A DNA stretch of 64,000 bases, taken from positions 1-64,000 of the forward strand of contig JACPSH010000053.1 in assembly GCA_016193395.1 (NCBI GenBank), in the 5' to 3' direction. The notes beneath the pieces are model-generated. The model saw only the letters and a program-made list of their open reading frames with translations, had not been told where the DNA came from and did no database searches. The position numbers and the translations under genes are program-made. This stretch comes from Gammaproteobacteria bacterium. GTDB taxonomy: Bacteria > Pseudomonadota > Gammaproteobacteria > Eutrophobiales > Eutrophobiaceae. The first letter of the stretch is position 1. The number at the start of each line of letters is the position of its first letter. Below, piece after piece: positions 50,183-59,752 of this stretch.

Positions 50183-50905
50183 ATGCGAAAACCGCTTATC
50201 CACCTGCTGCTGGTCGTGGCCGCGCTCTCCGGCCACCGCAGCTTGGCGTTGGAGTTCCCGGGCGAGTTTGCCGTCACCTACGACCTTTACAGCAAGGGTG
50301 CGCGGATCGCCAGCATGGAACGCGCCATCGCGCGCTCGGAAGACGGCAGCTATGTCTACCAATCCGACACCCGCGCCGTCGGTTTCATTGCCCTGTTCCG
50401 AAAGGATCACGTCGTCGAACGCAGCCTCTGGACGATGGTCGATGATTCGCTCCGGCCGTTGCAGTACACCTATCAACGCACCGGCAGCAAGCGCGACCGG
50501 AACGTTTCGGTCAGGTTCGATTGGGATGCACAGCGGATCATCAATACAATCAACGGAGATTCATGGCGTATGCCGACCGCGCCGAACGTCATGGACAAAC
50601 TGCTCTATCAGCTGGCGGTAATGCATGATCTGAAATCAGGCCGGACACCGCTGATCTACACGGTCGCCGATGGCGGCAAAATCAAGACCTACGATTTCGA
50701 GCGCAGGGGCGAGGAGACAGTCAGCACACCGCTCGGTGACATTTTGACGCTGAAGCTCACGCGTCACAAACAGCAGAGCGAGCAGAAGATGACGCTCTGG
50801 TGCGCGCCCCATCTCAGTTTCCTGCCAGTCAAGGTGGAAAACGTCGAACCGGACGGGACGACGACGGTTGCCATCATCCAGTCAATTACCGGCGCGCCGA
50901 ACTGA
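50183..50905 (+). CDS. DUF3108 family periplasmic protein
   Basis: A 240-residue protein with a signal peptide (MRKPLIHLLLVVAALSGHRS) and a beta-rich mature part: EFAVTYDLYSKGARIASMER, YQSDTRAVGFIALFRKDHV, RNVSVRFDWDAQ and a C-terminal LWCAPHLSFLPVKVENVEPDG, the pattern of the DUF3108 family found beside various proteobacterial operons. Function unknown; a lipocalin-like fold is plausible. Divergent from hldE with 88 bp between, tail to tail with dsbC. Confidence 0.82.
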   Translation: MRKPLIHLLLVVAALSGHRSLALEFPGEFAVTYDLYSKGARIASMERAIARSEDGSYVYQSDTRAVGFIALFRKDHVVERSLWTMVDDSLRPLQYTYQRTGSKRDRNVSVRFDWDAQRIINTINGDSWRMPTAPNVMDKLLYQLAVMHDLKSGRTPLIYTVADGGKIKTYDFERRGEETVSTPLGDILTLKLTRHKQQSEQKMTLWCAPHLSFLPVKVENVEPDGTTTVAIIQSITGAPN

Positions 50906-50937
50906 AGCCGCTTTGCCGCGCCGCGAACGGGCGCCGA

Positions 50938-51663
50938 TCACTCCTCCGTCACGGCTTCCAGCAATTCCGAAGGCGAGAGGTATCCCCCCAGCGCTTTGCC
51001 GTTTTCAAGATAGATGGCCGGCGTGCCATGAACGCCGATCACCTGGCCCAGCTGGAATTGCTTTTCCACCGGATTGACGCACCGGGTTTCCGCCACCGGT
51101 TTCCCGAGTTTGGCCTCGGTCAGGGCCTGACGCGGGTCCGCCGCGCACCAGACCGACACCATGTTCCGGTACACGTCGCCCGTTGGACCGGATCGCGGAT
51201 AGGCGAGATAGCGCACGGCGATCCCGAGGCGGTTAAACTCCGGGACGTTCTGGTGAAGCCGGCGGCAGTACCCGCAACTGATGTCCGTAAACACGTACAC
51301 CGAATATTTCGGGTTGGCCGGAGCGAATTCGATCATCTCCCGCGCCGGCACTTTGCTCAGCAGGCCGAAGCGCGTCGCGGTCCGTTGATCCTCGCTCAGG
51401 TTGCGGCGTTCGTTCATATCCAGCATGTCTCCATGAATGACATACCGTCCGTCGGCAGTGGCGTAGAACACTTCGGATCCCACGATGACTTCGTAGAGTC
51501 CGGGGATCTGTGACATAGTGATACGGGCGGTTTCCGCATCGGGCAACACGGTGCGCAGACTCTCGATAATGCGTTTTTCCGCCTCCGGTTCGGCCGCCGC
51601 AGGCAGCGCGGGGATGAATGACATGAGCGCCAGAATCAGGCGTCCGATACAGTGATAACTCAT
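50938..51663 (-). CDS. dsbC: DsbC-type disulfide isomerase
   Basis: A 241-residue periplasmic thiol-disulfide isomerase. Signal peptide MSYHCIGRLILALMSFIPALPAAA; N-terminal dimerisation domain about 25-85 (IPGLYEVIVGSEVFYATADGR, a DsbC/G trait); thioredoxin domain with YVFTDISCGYCRRLHQNV (CGYC active site near residue 130) and the cis-Pro loop VHGTPAIYLENG. It rearranges wrong disulfides in secreted proteins. Also has the second disulfide pair C..C (SVWCAADP, ETRCVNP). Confidence 0.93.
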   Translation of the reverse strand: MSYHCIGRLILALMSFIPALPAAAEPEAEKRIIESLRTVLPDAETARITMSQIPGLYEVIVGSEVFYATADGRYVIHGDMLDMNERRNLSEDQRTATRFGLLSKVPAREMIEFAPANPKYSVYVFTDISCGYCRRLHQNVPEFNRLGIAVRYLAYPRSGPTGDVYRNMVSVWCAADPRQALTEAKLGKPVAETRCVNPVEKQFQLGQVIGVHGTPAIYLENGKALGGYLSPSELLEAVTEE

Positions 51664-51757
51664 TGAACTCCCTGGAATAATATGGCGGGTAAGCGATCCA
51701 GATTGGCTTGGGGTTATCTTATCAGACCGGGGATCGCTTTACCTGTTCCAGACACAA

Positions 51758-53536
51758 ATGAGTACCGTCACTTCCACTCCCGCTGATCAACGGCTGTCTC
51801 TGGATTTCATCCTCCAGGAATTGCTGAAGGACGGTCTCGTGTCGCATCAGCAAATCGCGCAATTGCGTTCAACGATCAAGCTCGACGAACAGCGCCATCC
51901 GCTCGTGGTTGTCGCCGAGCTGGGCTGGCAGAGCGCCGCCAAGCCCAGTCACCCGCTGAACCTGGAGAGACTGACCCGCTGGCTTGCCGGCAAATGCGGC
52001 CAGCCCTATCTGCGGATCGACCCGCTGAAAATCGACGTCAGCAAGGTCGCCGGGGTCGTGTCGCAGGCCTATGCGGCGAAACTCAAGATCCTGCCGGTCG
52101 AAGTCACCGACAAGCAACTGACCGTTGCCACCTGTGAGCCATATGTGCGCGACTGGGAGAATGAATTGGCGCGCATCACCGGCCGGGAGGTCAAACGGGT
52201 CATCGTCAATCCAAACGACATCGATCGCTATCTCGTCGAGTTTTACGGCGTCAGCCGTACCATTCTCGGCGCCGTTTCAGACTCGAAACGGCAGGGACTC
52301 AGCGCGCTGCAGAATTTCGAACAGCTCGTCGAAGTCGGCAGGGTCGGCGAGCCGGATGCGAACGATCGGCACATCGTCAGCCTGGTCGACTGGCTCCTGC
52401 AATTCGCGTTTGAACAGCGCGCCAGCGACATCCATCTTGAACCGAGGCGCGACAAGGGCAACGTCCGTTTGCGCATTGACGGCGTATTGCACCTGGTGCA
52501 CGAGTTTCCGCTGTCGCTGATGGGGGCGATCACCAGCCGCCTCAAGGCACTGGGGCGCATGGACGTGACCGACAAACGCAGGCCACAGGATGGACGGGTG
52601 AAGACCAAGACGCCGGCTGGAAACGAAGTGGAGATGCGCCTATCGACCATGCCCACGACTTTCGGCGAAAAACTGGTCCTGCGCATCTTCGATCCCGAAA
52701 TGCTGATGAAACCCTTTGCTGACCTTGGGTTCACCAAGCACGACCTCAAATGCTGGCAGCAGCTCGTGGAGAATCCGCACGGCGTCATTCTCGTGACCGG
52801 TCCGACCGGATCCGGGAAAACCACAACGTTGTATTCGGCGCTGAAGCAGCTCGCCCGGCCCGAGCTGAACGTCTGCACGATCGAGGACCCGATCGAAATG
52901 GTCGATGCGCATTTCAATCAGATGCAGGTGCAGACCGCCATCGACGTGGATTTCGCCGCCGGCGTCCGGACACTGCTGCGTCAGGACCCCGACATCATCA
53001 TGATCGGGGAGATCCGCGACCGCGAAACAGCCGACGTCGCCATCCAGGCCGCGCTGACGGGCCACCTGGTGCTGTCCAGCCTGCATACCAATGACGCGGC
53101 GGCCACGGTGACGCGCCTGCTCGACATCGGGGCGCAGCCGTACCTCATCAGCGCCACGCTGCGGGGGATCGTAGCCCAGCGTCTCATCCGTAAACTCTGC
53201 ACCCACTGCAAACAGCCCTCAGAACTCGATCGCAAGGCATGGGAAACGCTTGTGGCTCCGGCCAAGGCCCGCTTCCCGGACAAGGCGTTTCGCGCCGTGG
53301 GCTGTGATGAATGCCGGCATACGGGCTATCGAGGCCGCATCGGCATCTACGAGGTGCTGATGTCCGACCCGGAACTCAGGCGCCTCATCAATAACTCCGC
53401 CAGCCTGGAGGAATTCTACGCAGCCGCGGCCAAGCAGCACATGAGGCCGCTGCGCTTGAGCGGGGCCCATAAGGTCGCGGAGGGACTGACTACACTCGAG
53501 GAAGTCTACTCGGCGATCCCGCCGCAAAGGGACTAG
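51758..53536 (+). CDS. GspE/PilB-type secretion/pilus ATPase, orphan
   Basis: A 592-residue traffic ATPase. N-terminal MshEN-like domain (residues 10-160), then Walker A GPTGSGKTTTLYSAL near residue 348, Asp box IEDPIEMV, Walker B DPDIIMIGEIRDRETAD, His box GHLVLSSLHTNDAA, and a tetra-Cys zinc site (LCTHCKQ and GCDECRHTGYRGR). It powers assembly of type IV pili or type II secretion. No other pilin, secretin or prepilin gene is nearby, so the partner system lies elsewhere. The N-terminal part is longer and less conserved than PilB. Confidence 0.92.
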   Translation: MSTVTSTPADQRLSLDFILQELLKDGLVSHQQIAQLRSTIKLDEQRHPLVVVAELGWQSAAKPSHPLNLERLTRWLAGKCGQPYLRIDPLKIDVSKVAGVVSQAYAAKLKILPVEVTDKQLTVATCEPYVRDWENELARITGREVKRVIVNPNDIDRYLVEFYGVSRTILGAVSDSKRQGLSALQNFEQLVEVGRVGEPDANDRHIVSLVDWLLQFAFEQRASDIHLEPRRDKGNVRLRIDGVLHLVHEFPLSLMGAITSRLKALGRMDVTDKRRPQDGRVKTKTPAGNEVEMRLSTMPTTFGEKLVLRIFDPEMLMKPFADLGFTKHDLKCWQQLVENPHGVILVTGPTGSGKTTTLYSALKQLARPELNVCTIEDPIEMVDAHFNQMQVQTAIDVDFAAGVRTLLRQDPDIIMIGEIRDRETADVAIQAALTGHLVLSSLHTNDAAATVTRLLDIGAQPYLISATLRGIVAQRLIRKLCTHCKQPSELDRKAWETLVAPAKARFPDKAFRAVGCDECRHTGYRGRIGIYEVLMSDPELRRLINNSASLEEFYAAAAKQHMRPLRLSGAHKVAEGLTTLEEVYSAIPPQRD

Positions 53537-53586
53537 TCACTCCCGGGATCCGAGGCCGTCCCCCTCCCCGTGTGCGGCGACCCGCT

Positions 53587-54489
53587 TCAGCCGCGCGGGT
53601 GGTGCTGCGCATGAAGTTTTTTCAACCGCTCGCGCGCGACGTGCGTGTAGATTTGCGTGGTCGAGATATCCACGTGACCGAGCAGGAGCTGGACCACCCT
53701 CAGATCGGCGCCGTGATTGAGCAGGTGCGTGGCGAAGGCATGCCGCAGGACGTGTGGCGACAGGCTCTTGCCAATCCCCACCGTGGCGGCATGGCGCTTG
53801 ATGGCATGCCAGAACGCCTGGCGCGTCAGCGGGCGGACGCCCCGGCCGGGAAACAGCGTTGCCGCCGGGCTGTTCTTCAACAGGGCCGGGCGCGCGACCT
53901 GCATGTAATGCGTCAGCCATTGCACCGCCGGCTCACCCATCGGGACAAGGCGCTCCTTGTTGCCCTTTCCGATGATCCGCACAACGCCCTGGCGCAGATT
54001 GACTTGTTCGACCCTCAGGTTGACCAGCTCCGACACGCGCAGGCCGGTTGCATACAGCACTTCCAGCAGCGCCCGATCGCGCAGACCGGAGTCCGTTCGG
54101 ACGTCAGGCGCCGCCAGCAGCAATTCAACCTCCGCCTCGGTCAACGACTTCGGCAGGCTGCGGCCGATACGGGGACTCTCGACCGTGGCCGTAGGATCAT
54201 GGCGCATATGCCCCTCGCGCACCAGAAACTGGAAGAAACGGCGCAGGCTGGAGAGGCGGCGCGCAATGGTCCGCACCGAGTTGCGGGAATGCGCGCCCAG
54301 AAACGCGAGGATATCCGCCGCCCGCGTATCCGTGAGCGCGCCGCCCGACCGTGCCTGCCAGCGGCAGAAGGCGTTCAGATCCGCTCGGTAGGCCTGCAGG
54401 GTATTATCGCTCAGGCCGCGTTCCACCCAGAGCGAATCAAGGAAGGAGTCGAGCAGGGACGACGCGGCGGACTTCTCGAGCCGAGTCAC
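53587..54489 (-). CDS. xerD: Site-specific tyrosine recombinase XerD
   Basis: A 300-residue tyrosine recombinase resolving chromosome dimers at dif with XerC. N-terminal SAM-like domain (LDSFLDSLWVERGLSDNTLQ, AYRADLNAFCRW); catalytic residues in YATGLRVSELVNL (Arg), GKGNKERLVPMG (Lys), LSPHVLRHAFATHLLNHGAD (His, Arg), LLGHVDISTTQIYTHVARER (His, Tyr nucleophile). Start is GTG. Length and the C-terminal pattern fit XerD better than phage integrases; no att sites or phage genes are nearby. Confidence 0.94.
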   Translation of the reverse strand: MTRLEKSAASSLLDSFLDSLWVERGLSDNTLQAYRADLNAFCRWQARSGGALTDTRAADILAFLGAHSRNSVRTIARRLSSLRRFFQFLVREGHMRHDPTATVESPRIGRSLPKSLTEAEVELLLAAPDVRTDSGLRDRALLEVLYATGLRVSELVNLRVEQVNLRQGVVRIIGKGNKERLVPMGEPAVQWLTHYMQVARPALLKNSPAATLFPGRGVRPLTRQAFWHAIKRHAATVGIGKSLSPHVLRHAFATHLLNHGADLRVVQLLLGHVDISTTQIYTHVARERLKKLHAQHHPRG

Positions 54490-54539
54490 TGCGGCGACTC
54501 GGCGTCAGGCCCGCGTGATGCCCGGTTCCCCGTCGCGGC

Positions 54540-54908
54540 TCATGACGCGGGCGAAGTCGATGTCTTGATCTTTTCCCGGATGCGCGCCGACTTTCCACGC
54601 CGCTCGCGCATGTAATAGAGCTTGGCGCGCTTCACGTCACCGCGCCGCTTGAGCTCAATGCTGGCAATGGCCGGACTGTGAGTCTGGAAAACGCGTTCAA
54701 CGCCCTCGCCGTAGGAAATCTTGCGCACCGTGAAGGATGACTGCAGGCCGCGGTTCCGCTTCGCGATCACGACGCCTTCGAATGCCTGCAGCCGTTCGCG
54801 CTGACCCTCGGTGACGCGCACCTGGACCACCACCGTGTCTCCGGGCGCGAAATCCGGTAATTCCTTCTTCATCTGTTCCGCTTCGAGCTGTTCGATTATG
54901 TTGCCCAT
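54540..54908 (-). CDS. rplS: 50S ribosomal protein L19
   Basis: A 122-residue ribosomal protein at the 30S-50S interface: [60 protein letters not shown] and [20 protein letters not shown]. Last gene of rpsP-rimM-trmD-rplS; the ATG lies 13 bp after trmD. The longer frame to 55016 is not used. Confidence 0.98.
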   Translation of the reverse strand: MGNIIEQLEAEQMKKELPDFAPGDTVVVQVRVTEGQRERLQAFEGVVIAKRNRGLQSSFTVRKISYGEGVERVFQTHSPAIASIELKRRGDVKRAKLYYMRERRGKSARIREKIKTSTSPAS

Positions 54909-54921
54909 GTGAATCGCTCCG

Positions 54922-55686
54922 CTATGCCGGGTTTTCCCCATCCTGTTCGTGCGCGGATTCGCGTACGTATTGTTCCAGAAGTTCAGCCTGCTCCGCATCC
55001 AGACGCAAGGCCGCAAGCAGATCGGGCCTGCGCTTCCATGTGCGCCCCAACGCCTGCCGCAGCCGCCAGCGCCGGATTTGTTCGTGGTCTCCGCTGAGCA
55101 GCACCGCGGGGACGCGCCTGCCGTCGATCTCCTCGGGGCGGGTATAATGCGGGTGGTCCAGCAGTCCGGACTCGAACGAATCCTGCGCCGCCGACTCTCC
55201 GTGTCCCAGCACGCCAGGCAGCATTCTCGCGACTGCGTCTATCAACATCATGGCCGGAAGCTCGCCGCCACTGACGACAAAGTCCCCGATCGACCATTCC
55301 TCGTCGACTTCGGCGGCGACGAAACGCTCGTCCACCCCCTCGTACCGGCCGGCGACGAGGATAACTTCGCGGCCGCCCGCCAATTTTACAATATCCGAAC
55401 GATCCATTCTGCGGCCCTGCGGTGACAGGTAAATCACCCCGGCGCCGGACAACCGCGATCGGGCCGCGCGAACGGCGTCCCGAAGCGGCGCCACCATCAT
55501 GACCATTCCGGGTCCGCCTCCATAAGGCCGATCGTCCACCGTCCGGTGCGCATCCTTCGCGAAGTCGCGCGGATTGAAGGCAAGAACCTCGAGCAGCCCG
55601 CGCTCAACCGCCCTGCCGCTGACGCCGAACGCGGTCACGGCTCTGAACATGTCCGGAAACAGGCTAATGACGCCGACACGCAACAT
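54922..55686 (-). CDS. trmD: tRNA (guanine37-N1)-methyltransferase
   Basis: A 254-residue SPOUT methyltransferase that forms m1G37 in tRNAs reading CNN codons, guarding against frameshifts. [61 protein letters not shown] and the C-terminal helical part are all typical. The ATG overlaps the rimM stop (TGATG). Confidence 0.97.
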   Translation of the reverse strand: MLRVGVISLFPDMFRAVTAFGVSGRAVERGLLEVLAFNPRDFAKDAHRTVDDRPYGGGPGMVMMVAPLRDAVRAARSRLSGAGVIYLSPQGRRMDRSDIVKLAGGREVILVAGRYEGVDERFVAAEVDEEWSIGDFVVSGGELPAMMLIDAVARMLPGVLGHGESAAQDSFESGLLDHPHYTRPEEIDGRRVPAVLLSGDHEQIRRWRLRQALGRTWKRRPDLLAALRLDAEQAELLEQYVRESAHEQDGENPA

Positions 55687-56219
55687 CAAAAATAACCCGG
55701 GACCCAGTCCACCTCGATGCTGCGGCCCGCGAGATCGACCTTTTTGATGAACCGGCCCGGCACGTACGGGATCAGCATGCGTTCACCGCCTTCCACGACC
55801 AATACGTCATTGGCGCCGGTTTCCCAGATATCCTCCACCGTGCCCAGGACCCGTCCGCCGAGGTCCCGCACCTCCAGGCCGATCAGGTCGCACCAGTAAT
55901 GCTGTCCTGCTGGAAGCGCCGGCAGCTCGCTGCGATCAATCGCAATATCGCTCCCGATCAGCAACCGGGCCGCATCGCGGTCATCCACTCCGTTCAACCG
56001 CACGCGCAGACTGCGCCCGAGGAATTGGCAATCCTCGACCTGGAACTCAAAGCAACGCTGCGCGACGCCAACACGCCAGCGTTTATATTCGAGGATGCCG
56101 GCCGGTGGCCGTGTAAACGAGGAAACTTTCAGCCAGCCGCGGGTACCGAATATTCCGCTGATCCTTCCGACAACGATGTGCCCTGAAGTCTGCCCCTTAT
56201 TCCCCGCGGGCGCAGGCAT
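55686..56219 (-). CDS. rimM: Ribosome maturation factor RimM
   Basis: A 177-residue 16S rRNA processing factor that binds S19. N-terminal [15 protein letters not shown] and the PRC barrel [47 protein letters not shown] are recognisable. 8 bp after rpsP and overlapping trmD. Confidence 0.95.
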   Translation of the reverse strand: MPAPAGNKGQTSGHIVVGRISGIFGTRGWLKVSSFTRPPAGILEYKRWRVGVAQRCFEFQVEDCQFLGRSLRVRLNGVDDRDAARLLIGSDIAIDRSELPALPAGQHYWCDLIGLEVRDLGGRVLGTVEDIWETGANDVLVVEGGERMLIPYVPGRFIKKVDLAGRSIEVDWVPGYF

Positions 56220-56227
56220 TCAGACCT

Positions 56228-56485
56228 TCAGGCAGCCGCCTCCGTCGCCGGAAACTTCTTGATCAGGTGCGCGACGCGTTCGGAAGCCTGCGCGCCACGC
56301 GCCAGCCAGTGTGCGAGCCGCGCGCGGTCGATGCTGCACGCCTGCTCCTTTACAGTGGCGATCGGATTATAGAAACCGATGCGCTCGATATGCCGGCCAT
56401 CGCGCTTGCAACGCGAGTCCGCGACGACGATGTGGTAGAAGGGCCGGTTCTTCGTGCCGGCACGCGCCAATCGAACTGTGACCAT
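56228..56485 (-). CDS. rpsP: 30S ribosomal protein S16
   Basis: An 85-residue ribosomal protein: [40 protein letters not shown]. First gene of the operon, with an AAGGAG site. The 234-bp spacer to the divergent fthC gene (56486-56719) is AT-rich at its right end and must hold both promoters; I saw no clear hexamers and no RNA gene in it. Confidence 0.97.
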   Translation of the reverse strand: MVTVRLARAGTKNRPFYHIVVADSRCKRDGRHIERIGFYNPIATVKEQACSIDRARLAHWLARGAQASERVAHLIKKFPATEAAA

Positions 56486-56719
56486 CTGTTCGTCACTCCT
56501 TGAATACTTTCAACGCTCGCCCGGATCACCGCCGGGGAGCCAAAAAAGGCGCCCTATTCTAGGGGATGCGCCCCAAAAAGAAAGGGCCGCTGCAACGGCT
56601 GAAGGACCCCGTAACGGACGACCGGCACGGGCACGCGATCTGTTCCTCGACACTATGGACTATAACGTTTGTAATATTATGTTTTATATGGTCTTTAATT
56701 ACAAGTCTGAAGCCTTCGC

Positions 56720-57304
56720 ATGAATGACATTCAGGAGCTGAAACGCATTCTGCGGAAGGAACTGCGAGAGCGGCGCGTGGCCATCGCGCTTGCCGCGCGC
56801 CGCGAGACCTCCGAGCGGATCCGCGATCGCCTATTGCAGCTTCCGGAAGTCGGATCCGCCGGAAGCGTGTTCTGCTTCATTTCCAACAGCGAAGAAGTGG
56901 ACACGCACGCCCTGATTGATTCGCTGGTCGAACGCGGGAAGCGGGTGCTGGTCCCCTGGATCCCGGCAGGCGGTGACATGGCGGCCGTCCGCTTTACCGG
57001 CTGGGCGAGTCTTGCGCCCGGCCAGCTGGGAATACTGACACCGGTATCGCCGCATCCCTTCGACGGCCACGTGGATGTCTGCATCACCCCTGGCCTGGGC
57101 TTCACCCTGCGTGGAGAACGGCTCGGCTATGGTCGCGGTTATTACGATCGCTGGTTCTCATCCCATACCTCGGGCCCACGTGTAGGCATCGGATTCGATT
57201 TCCAGATCGTCGACCAACTCCCGACGAGCGATAGGGATGTCAGGCTGGACGGTCTGGTCACGGAAGCCCGCGTAATCGACACCGGCGGCTCTCCAGGCGC
57301 CTGA
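56720..57304 (+). CDS. fthC: 5-formyltetrahydrofolate cyclo-ligase
   Basis: A 194-residue enzyme (5-FCL, ygfA family) that returns 5-formyl-THF to methenyl-THF with ATP. ILRKELRERRVAIALAAR at the N-terminus, SVFCFISNSEEVDTHALID, VPWIPAGGDMA, DVCITPGLGFTLRGERLGYG and GRGYYDRWF (ATP site and catalytic region) are the family pattern. It maintains the folate C1 pool and is separate from the H4MPT system. Tail to tail with rimO, 13 bp apart. No good ribosome site precedes the ATG. Confidence 0.93.
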   Translation: MNDIQELKRILRKELRERRVAIALAARRETSERIRDRLLQLPEVGSAGSVFCFISNSEEVDTHALIDSLVERGKRVLVPWIPAGGDMAAVRFTGWASLAPGQLGILTPVSPHPFDGHVDVCITPGLGFTLRGERLGYGRGYYDRWFSSHTSGPRVGIGFDFQIVDQLPTSDRDVRLDGLVTEARVIDTGGSPGA

Positions 57305-57317
57305 GCCAGGGTGGACT

Positions 57318-58673
57318 TCACGAAACCATTTCGCCGCTCAGGTCGTACTCGTCCGCGCCGGTGATCCGGACCCGGACAAAGTCACCGCGCGCAAGCGGGG
57401 TGCTTGTGTGAATCGTGACCTTACCGTCGATCTCGGGTGCGTCGGCCTTGCTCCGCCCTGCCGCACCCCCACTCCCGGCCTCGTCTACAAGGACATCCAG
57501 AACGCGGCCGATTTTCTCCCGCGTCTTCCTGGCGCTAATTTCCACCTGGACCTGCATGAACCGCTCCCAGCGTTCCTGTTTCAGTTCCTCGGGTACAGGA
57601 TTGGGCAATCGGTTGGCGGCGGCCCCATCGACCGGCGAATACATGAAGCAGCCCACCCGGTCCAGTTTGGCCGCGCGGATGAATTCGAGCAGTTCATTGA
57701 AATCCGCACCGGTTTCTCCGGGAAATCCGACGATGAAAGTCGATCGAATCGCCAGTTCCGGGCAAATGCGACGCCATTCGACAATGCGTTCCAGCGTGTC
57801 TTGCGTCGCCGCAGGACGCCGCATGAGTCTCAACAGGCGCGGGCTGCCGTGTTGGAACGGAACATCCAGATAAGGCAGCAGGCGTCCGTCTGCCATCAGG
57901 GGAATGACCCGGTCAACGTGCGGGTAAGGATAGACATAGTGCAGCCGCACCCACACGCCCAGTGTCCCCAGCTCACTGCACAGCGAAAAGAAATCCGAAT
58001 GCAGGGAACGTCCACGCCAGTGGTCCTGCGCGCCACGCAGATCCGACCCATAGGCGCTCGTGTCCTGTGAAATCACCAGCAGTTCCCGAACGCCGGCCTG
58101 CACCAGGTTCTCCGCCTCGCGCATCACCTCGCCGAGCGGCCGGCTGGCCAACGGACCGCGCAATGACGGGATAATGCAGAAACTGCAGCGGTGATTACAA
58201 CCCTCGGCGATCTTGAGATAAGCGTAATGCCGTGGCGTGAGTTTCACGCCGGTGGGCGGCAGCAGACCGGTGAACGGATCGCGGCGCTCGGGCGGAGGCA
58301 GGTGTTCGTGCACCGCTCGCATTACCTGCTCGTACTGTTGCGGGCCGGTAACGCTCAGCACGCCGGGATGGCGCGCGCGAATATCGCCCTCCCGCGCGCC
58401 GAGGCAACCGGTCACGATCACCCGGCCGTTCTCCGACAGGGCCTCGCCTATCGCATCGAATGATTCCTCGCGAGCGCTGTCGATGAATCCACACGTGTTG
58501 ACCACGACGATGTCGGCATCCTCGTAACTGGATACAACCTCGTAACCGTCCGCACGCAGCTGCGTAAGGATGCGTTCGGAATCGACCAGCGCCTTGGGAC
58601 AACCCAGGCTGATGAAGCCGACCCTCGGTGTCACCGCCGCGGTTTTCTTGCGCGCTTCCGCAACCGCACGCAT
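57318..58673 (-). CDS. rimO: Ribosomal protein S12 methylthiotransferase
   Basis: A 451-residue radical-SAM enzyme that methylthiolates Asp of S12. N-terminal UPF0004 domain with [32 protein letters not shown] and VTGCLGA (three Cys for the auxiliary cluster); radical-SAM [20 protein letters not shown] near residue 160; TRAM domain at the C-terminus. [10 protein letters not shown] and PSLRGPL distinguish RimO from MiaB. It starts 3 bp after the metA stop. Confidence 0.96.
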   Translation of the reverse strand: MRAVAEARKKTAAVTPRVGFISLGCPKALVDSERILTQLRADGYEVVSSYEDADIVVVNTCGFIDSAREESFDAIGEALSENGRVIVTGCLGAREGDIRARHPGVLSVTGPQQYEQVMRAVHEHLPPPERRDPFTGLLPPTGVKLTPRHYAYLKIAEGCNHRCSFCIIPSLRGPLASRPLGEVMREAENLVQAGVRELLVISQDTSAYGSDLRGAQDHWRGRSLHSDFFSLCSELGTLGVWVRLHYVYPYPHVDRVIPLMADGRLLPYLDVPFQHGSPRLLRLMRRPAATQDTLERIVEWRRICPELAIRSTFIVGFPGETGADFNELLEFIRAAKLDRVGCFMYSPVDGAAANRLPNPVPEELKQERWERFMQVQVEISARKTREKIGRVLDVLVDEAGSGGAAGRSKADAPEIDGKVTIHTSTPLARGDFVRVRITGADEYDLSGEMVS

Positions 58674-58676
58674 GAC

Positions 58677-59747
58677 TCACCCCCGAATGCCGAGCGGGTT
58701 CTCCGGCTCGATCCCTTCCCGGAACGGGAGACGCCTGTCCACGTGAGTCAGCTGGTATACAGTGCCGATCCAGTTGTTGATGACCGCTTCGGCGCTGTCG
58801 TGCCACGTATTGTCCAGGCTGGGGACAATCAGGGATTCGGGGAATTCCGGCGCAGGGTTGCCATGCGCACGGGCTCCCAGGACGCGGTCGTGGTACTCGT
58901 CCAGCAGGGCCTGGTCGAGCGGACTGAAATAGTTTTCCGGGAACGGCGGATATTCCGCGCTTTCACCGCGAATGAAGCGACCGACCTCGCGCTTGTATTC
59001 CTTCATCAGGCTGATCACGTCATATTCGGGATGACCCTGGAAAAACACGATCCGGAACCCGTCCTCGCTCACTGCCAGGTGAACGCCGGCCACCTGACTG
59101 TCCGCGAGGACACGCAAGCCCGCGACCCGGAACTGTTCGCGTCCGACTTCATTGAAGCGCGAATGCGGGACATCGAACCGGGTGTTCACCCCGCGCACCA
59201 GGGGATGTGCCTTCTCCGTCACGGCGTGGGAATAGACGCCCCAGCGCTTGACCTGCAACGGGCGGCGCTTCTGTCCGTAACGGAACTGGAGGGTCGCATG
59301 TGTCGCGAGGCATGAGCAGAGGGTTGACGTCACATTGGCGTAAGCCCAATCCATGACCTCCTTCAACGGCTTCCAGAAAGGCTGTTCCGACAGTTCCGAG
59401 CCTATGACATTCGCCCCCGTGATGATGAGCGCATCCAGGCCCTGGTCGCGGATCTGTCCGAAGGGCTCGTAATACCGATCGACATGCGCCTGTCCCTCTC
59501 CGCCGCGCTGCAGCTCCGGGACGGTGAATGGATGCATGTAGAACTGGGCAATCTGGTTGCTTTCTCCGACAAGCCGGAGAAACTGCCGCTCCGTGGCTTC
59601 GAGGGCCTTGTCAGGCATCATATTGAGCAGCCCGATGTGCAGCTCCCGAATGTCCTGGTGTTCGGCGCGCTCCCGCGAAATGACGGTTTCCCCCTCTTCG
59701 TGCAGCCGCGCAAAGCTGGGGAGGCCGGTATTGGCGACGAGCGGCAT
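58677..59747 (-). CDS. metA: Homoserine O-acyltransferase, MetA family
   Basis: A 356-residue class I glutamine-amidotransferase-like enzyme acylating homoserine in methionine synthesis. ELHIGLLNMMPDKALEATERQF, DALIITGANVIGSELSEQPFW, the nucleophile Cys in TLCSCLATHA, VPHSRFNEVGREQ and RIVFFQGHPEYD with the catalytic Glu-His pair are clear. Whether succinyl- or acetyl-CoA is used cannot be fixed by eye. Packed between the P-loop gene (5 bp) and rimO (3 bp). Confidence 0.94.
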   Translation of the reverse strand: MPLVANTGLPSFARLHEEGETVISRERAEHQDIRELHIGLLNMMPDKALEATERQFLRLVGESNQIAQFYMHPFTVPELQRGGEGQAHVDRYYEPFGQIRDQGLDALIITGANVIGSELSEQPFWKPLKEVMDWAYANVTSTLCSCLATHATLQFRYGQKRRPLQVKRWGVYSHAVTEKAHPLVRGVNTRFDVPHSRFNEVGREQFRVAGLRVLADSQVAGVHLAVSEDGFRIVFFQGHPEYDVISLMKEYKREVGRFIRGESAEYPPFPENYFSPLDQALLDEYHDRVLGARAHGNPAPEFPESLIVPSLDNTWHDSAEAVINNWIGTVYQLTHVDRRLPFREGIEPENPLGIRG

Positions 59748-59752
59748 TGCGG

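Noticed and set aside
53587-54489. Phage or island integrase
   Set aside because: Motifs and length fit chromosomal XerD, and no tRNA, att repeats or phage genes flank it.
56486-56719. Possible 6S RNA gene before fthC, as in many gammaproteobacteria
   Set aside because: I could not find the long closed stem with central bubble in this 234-bp spacer.
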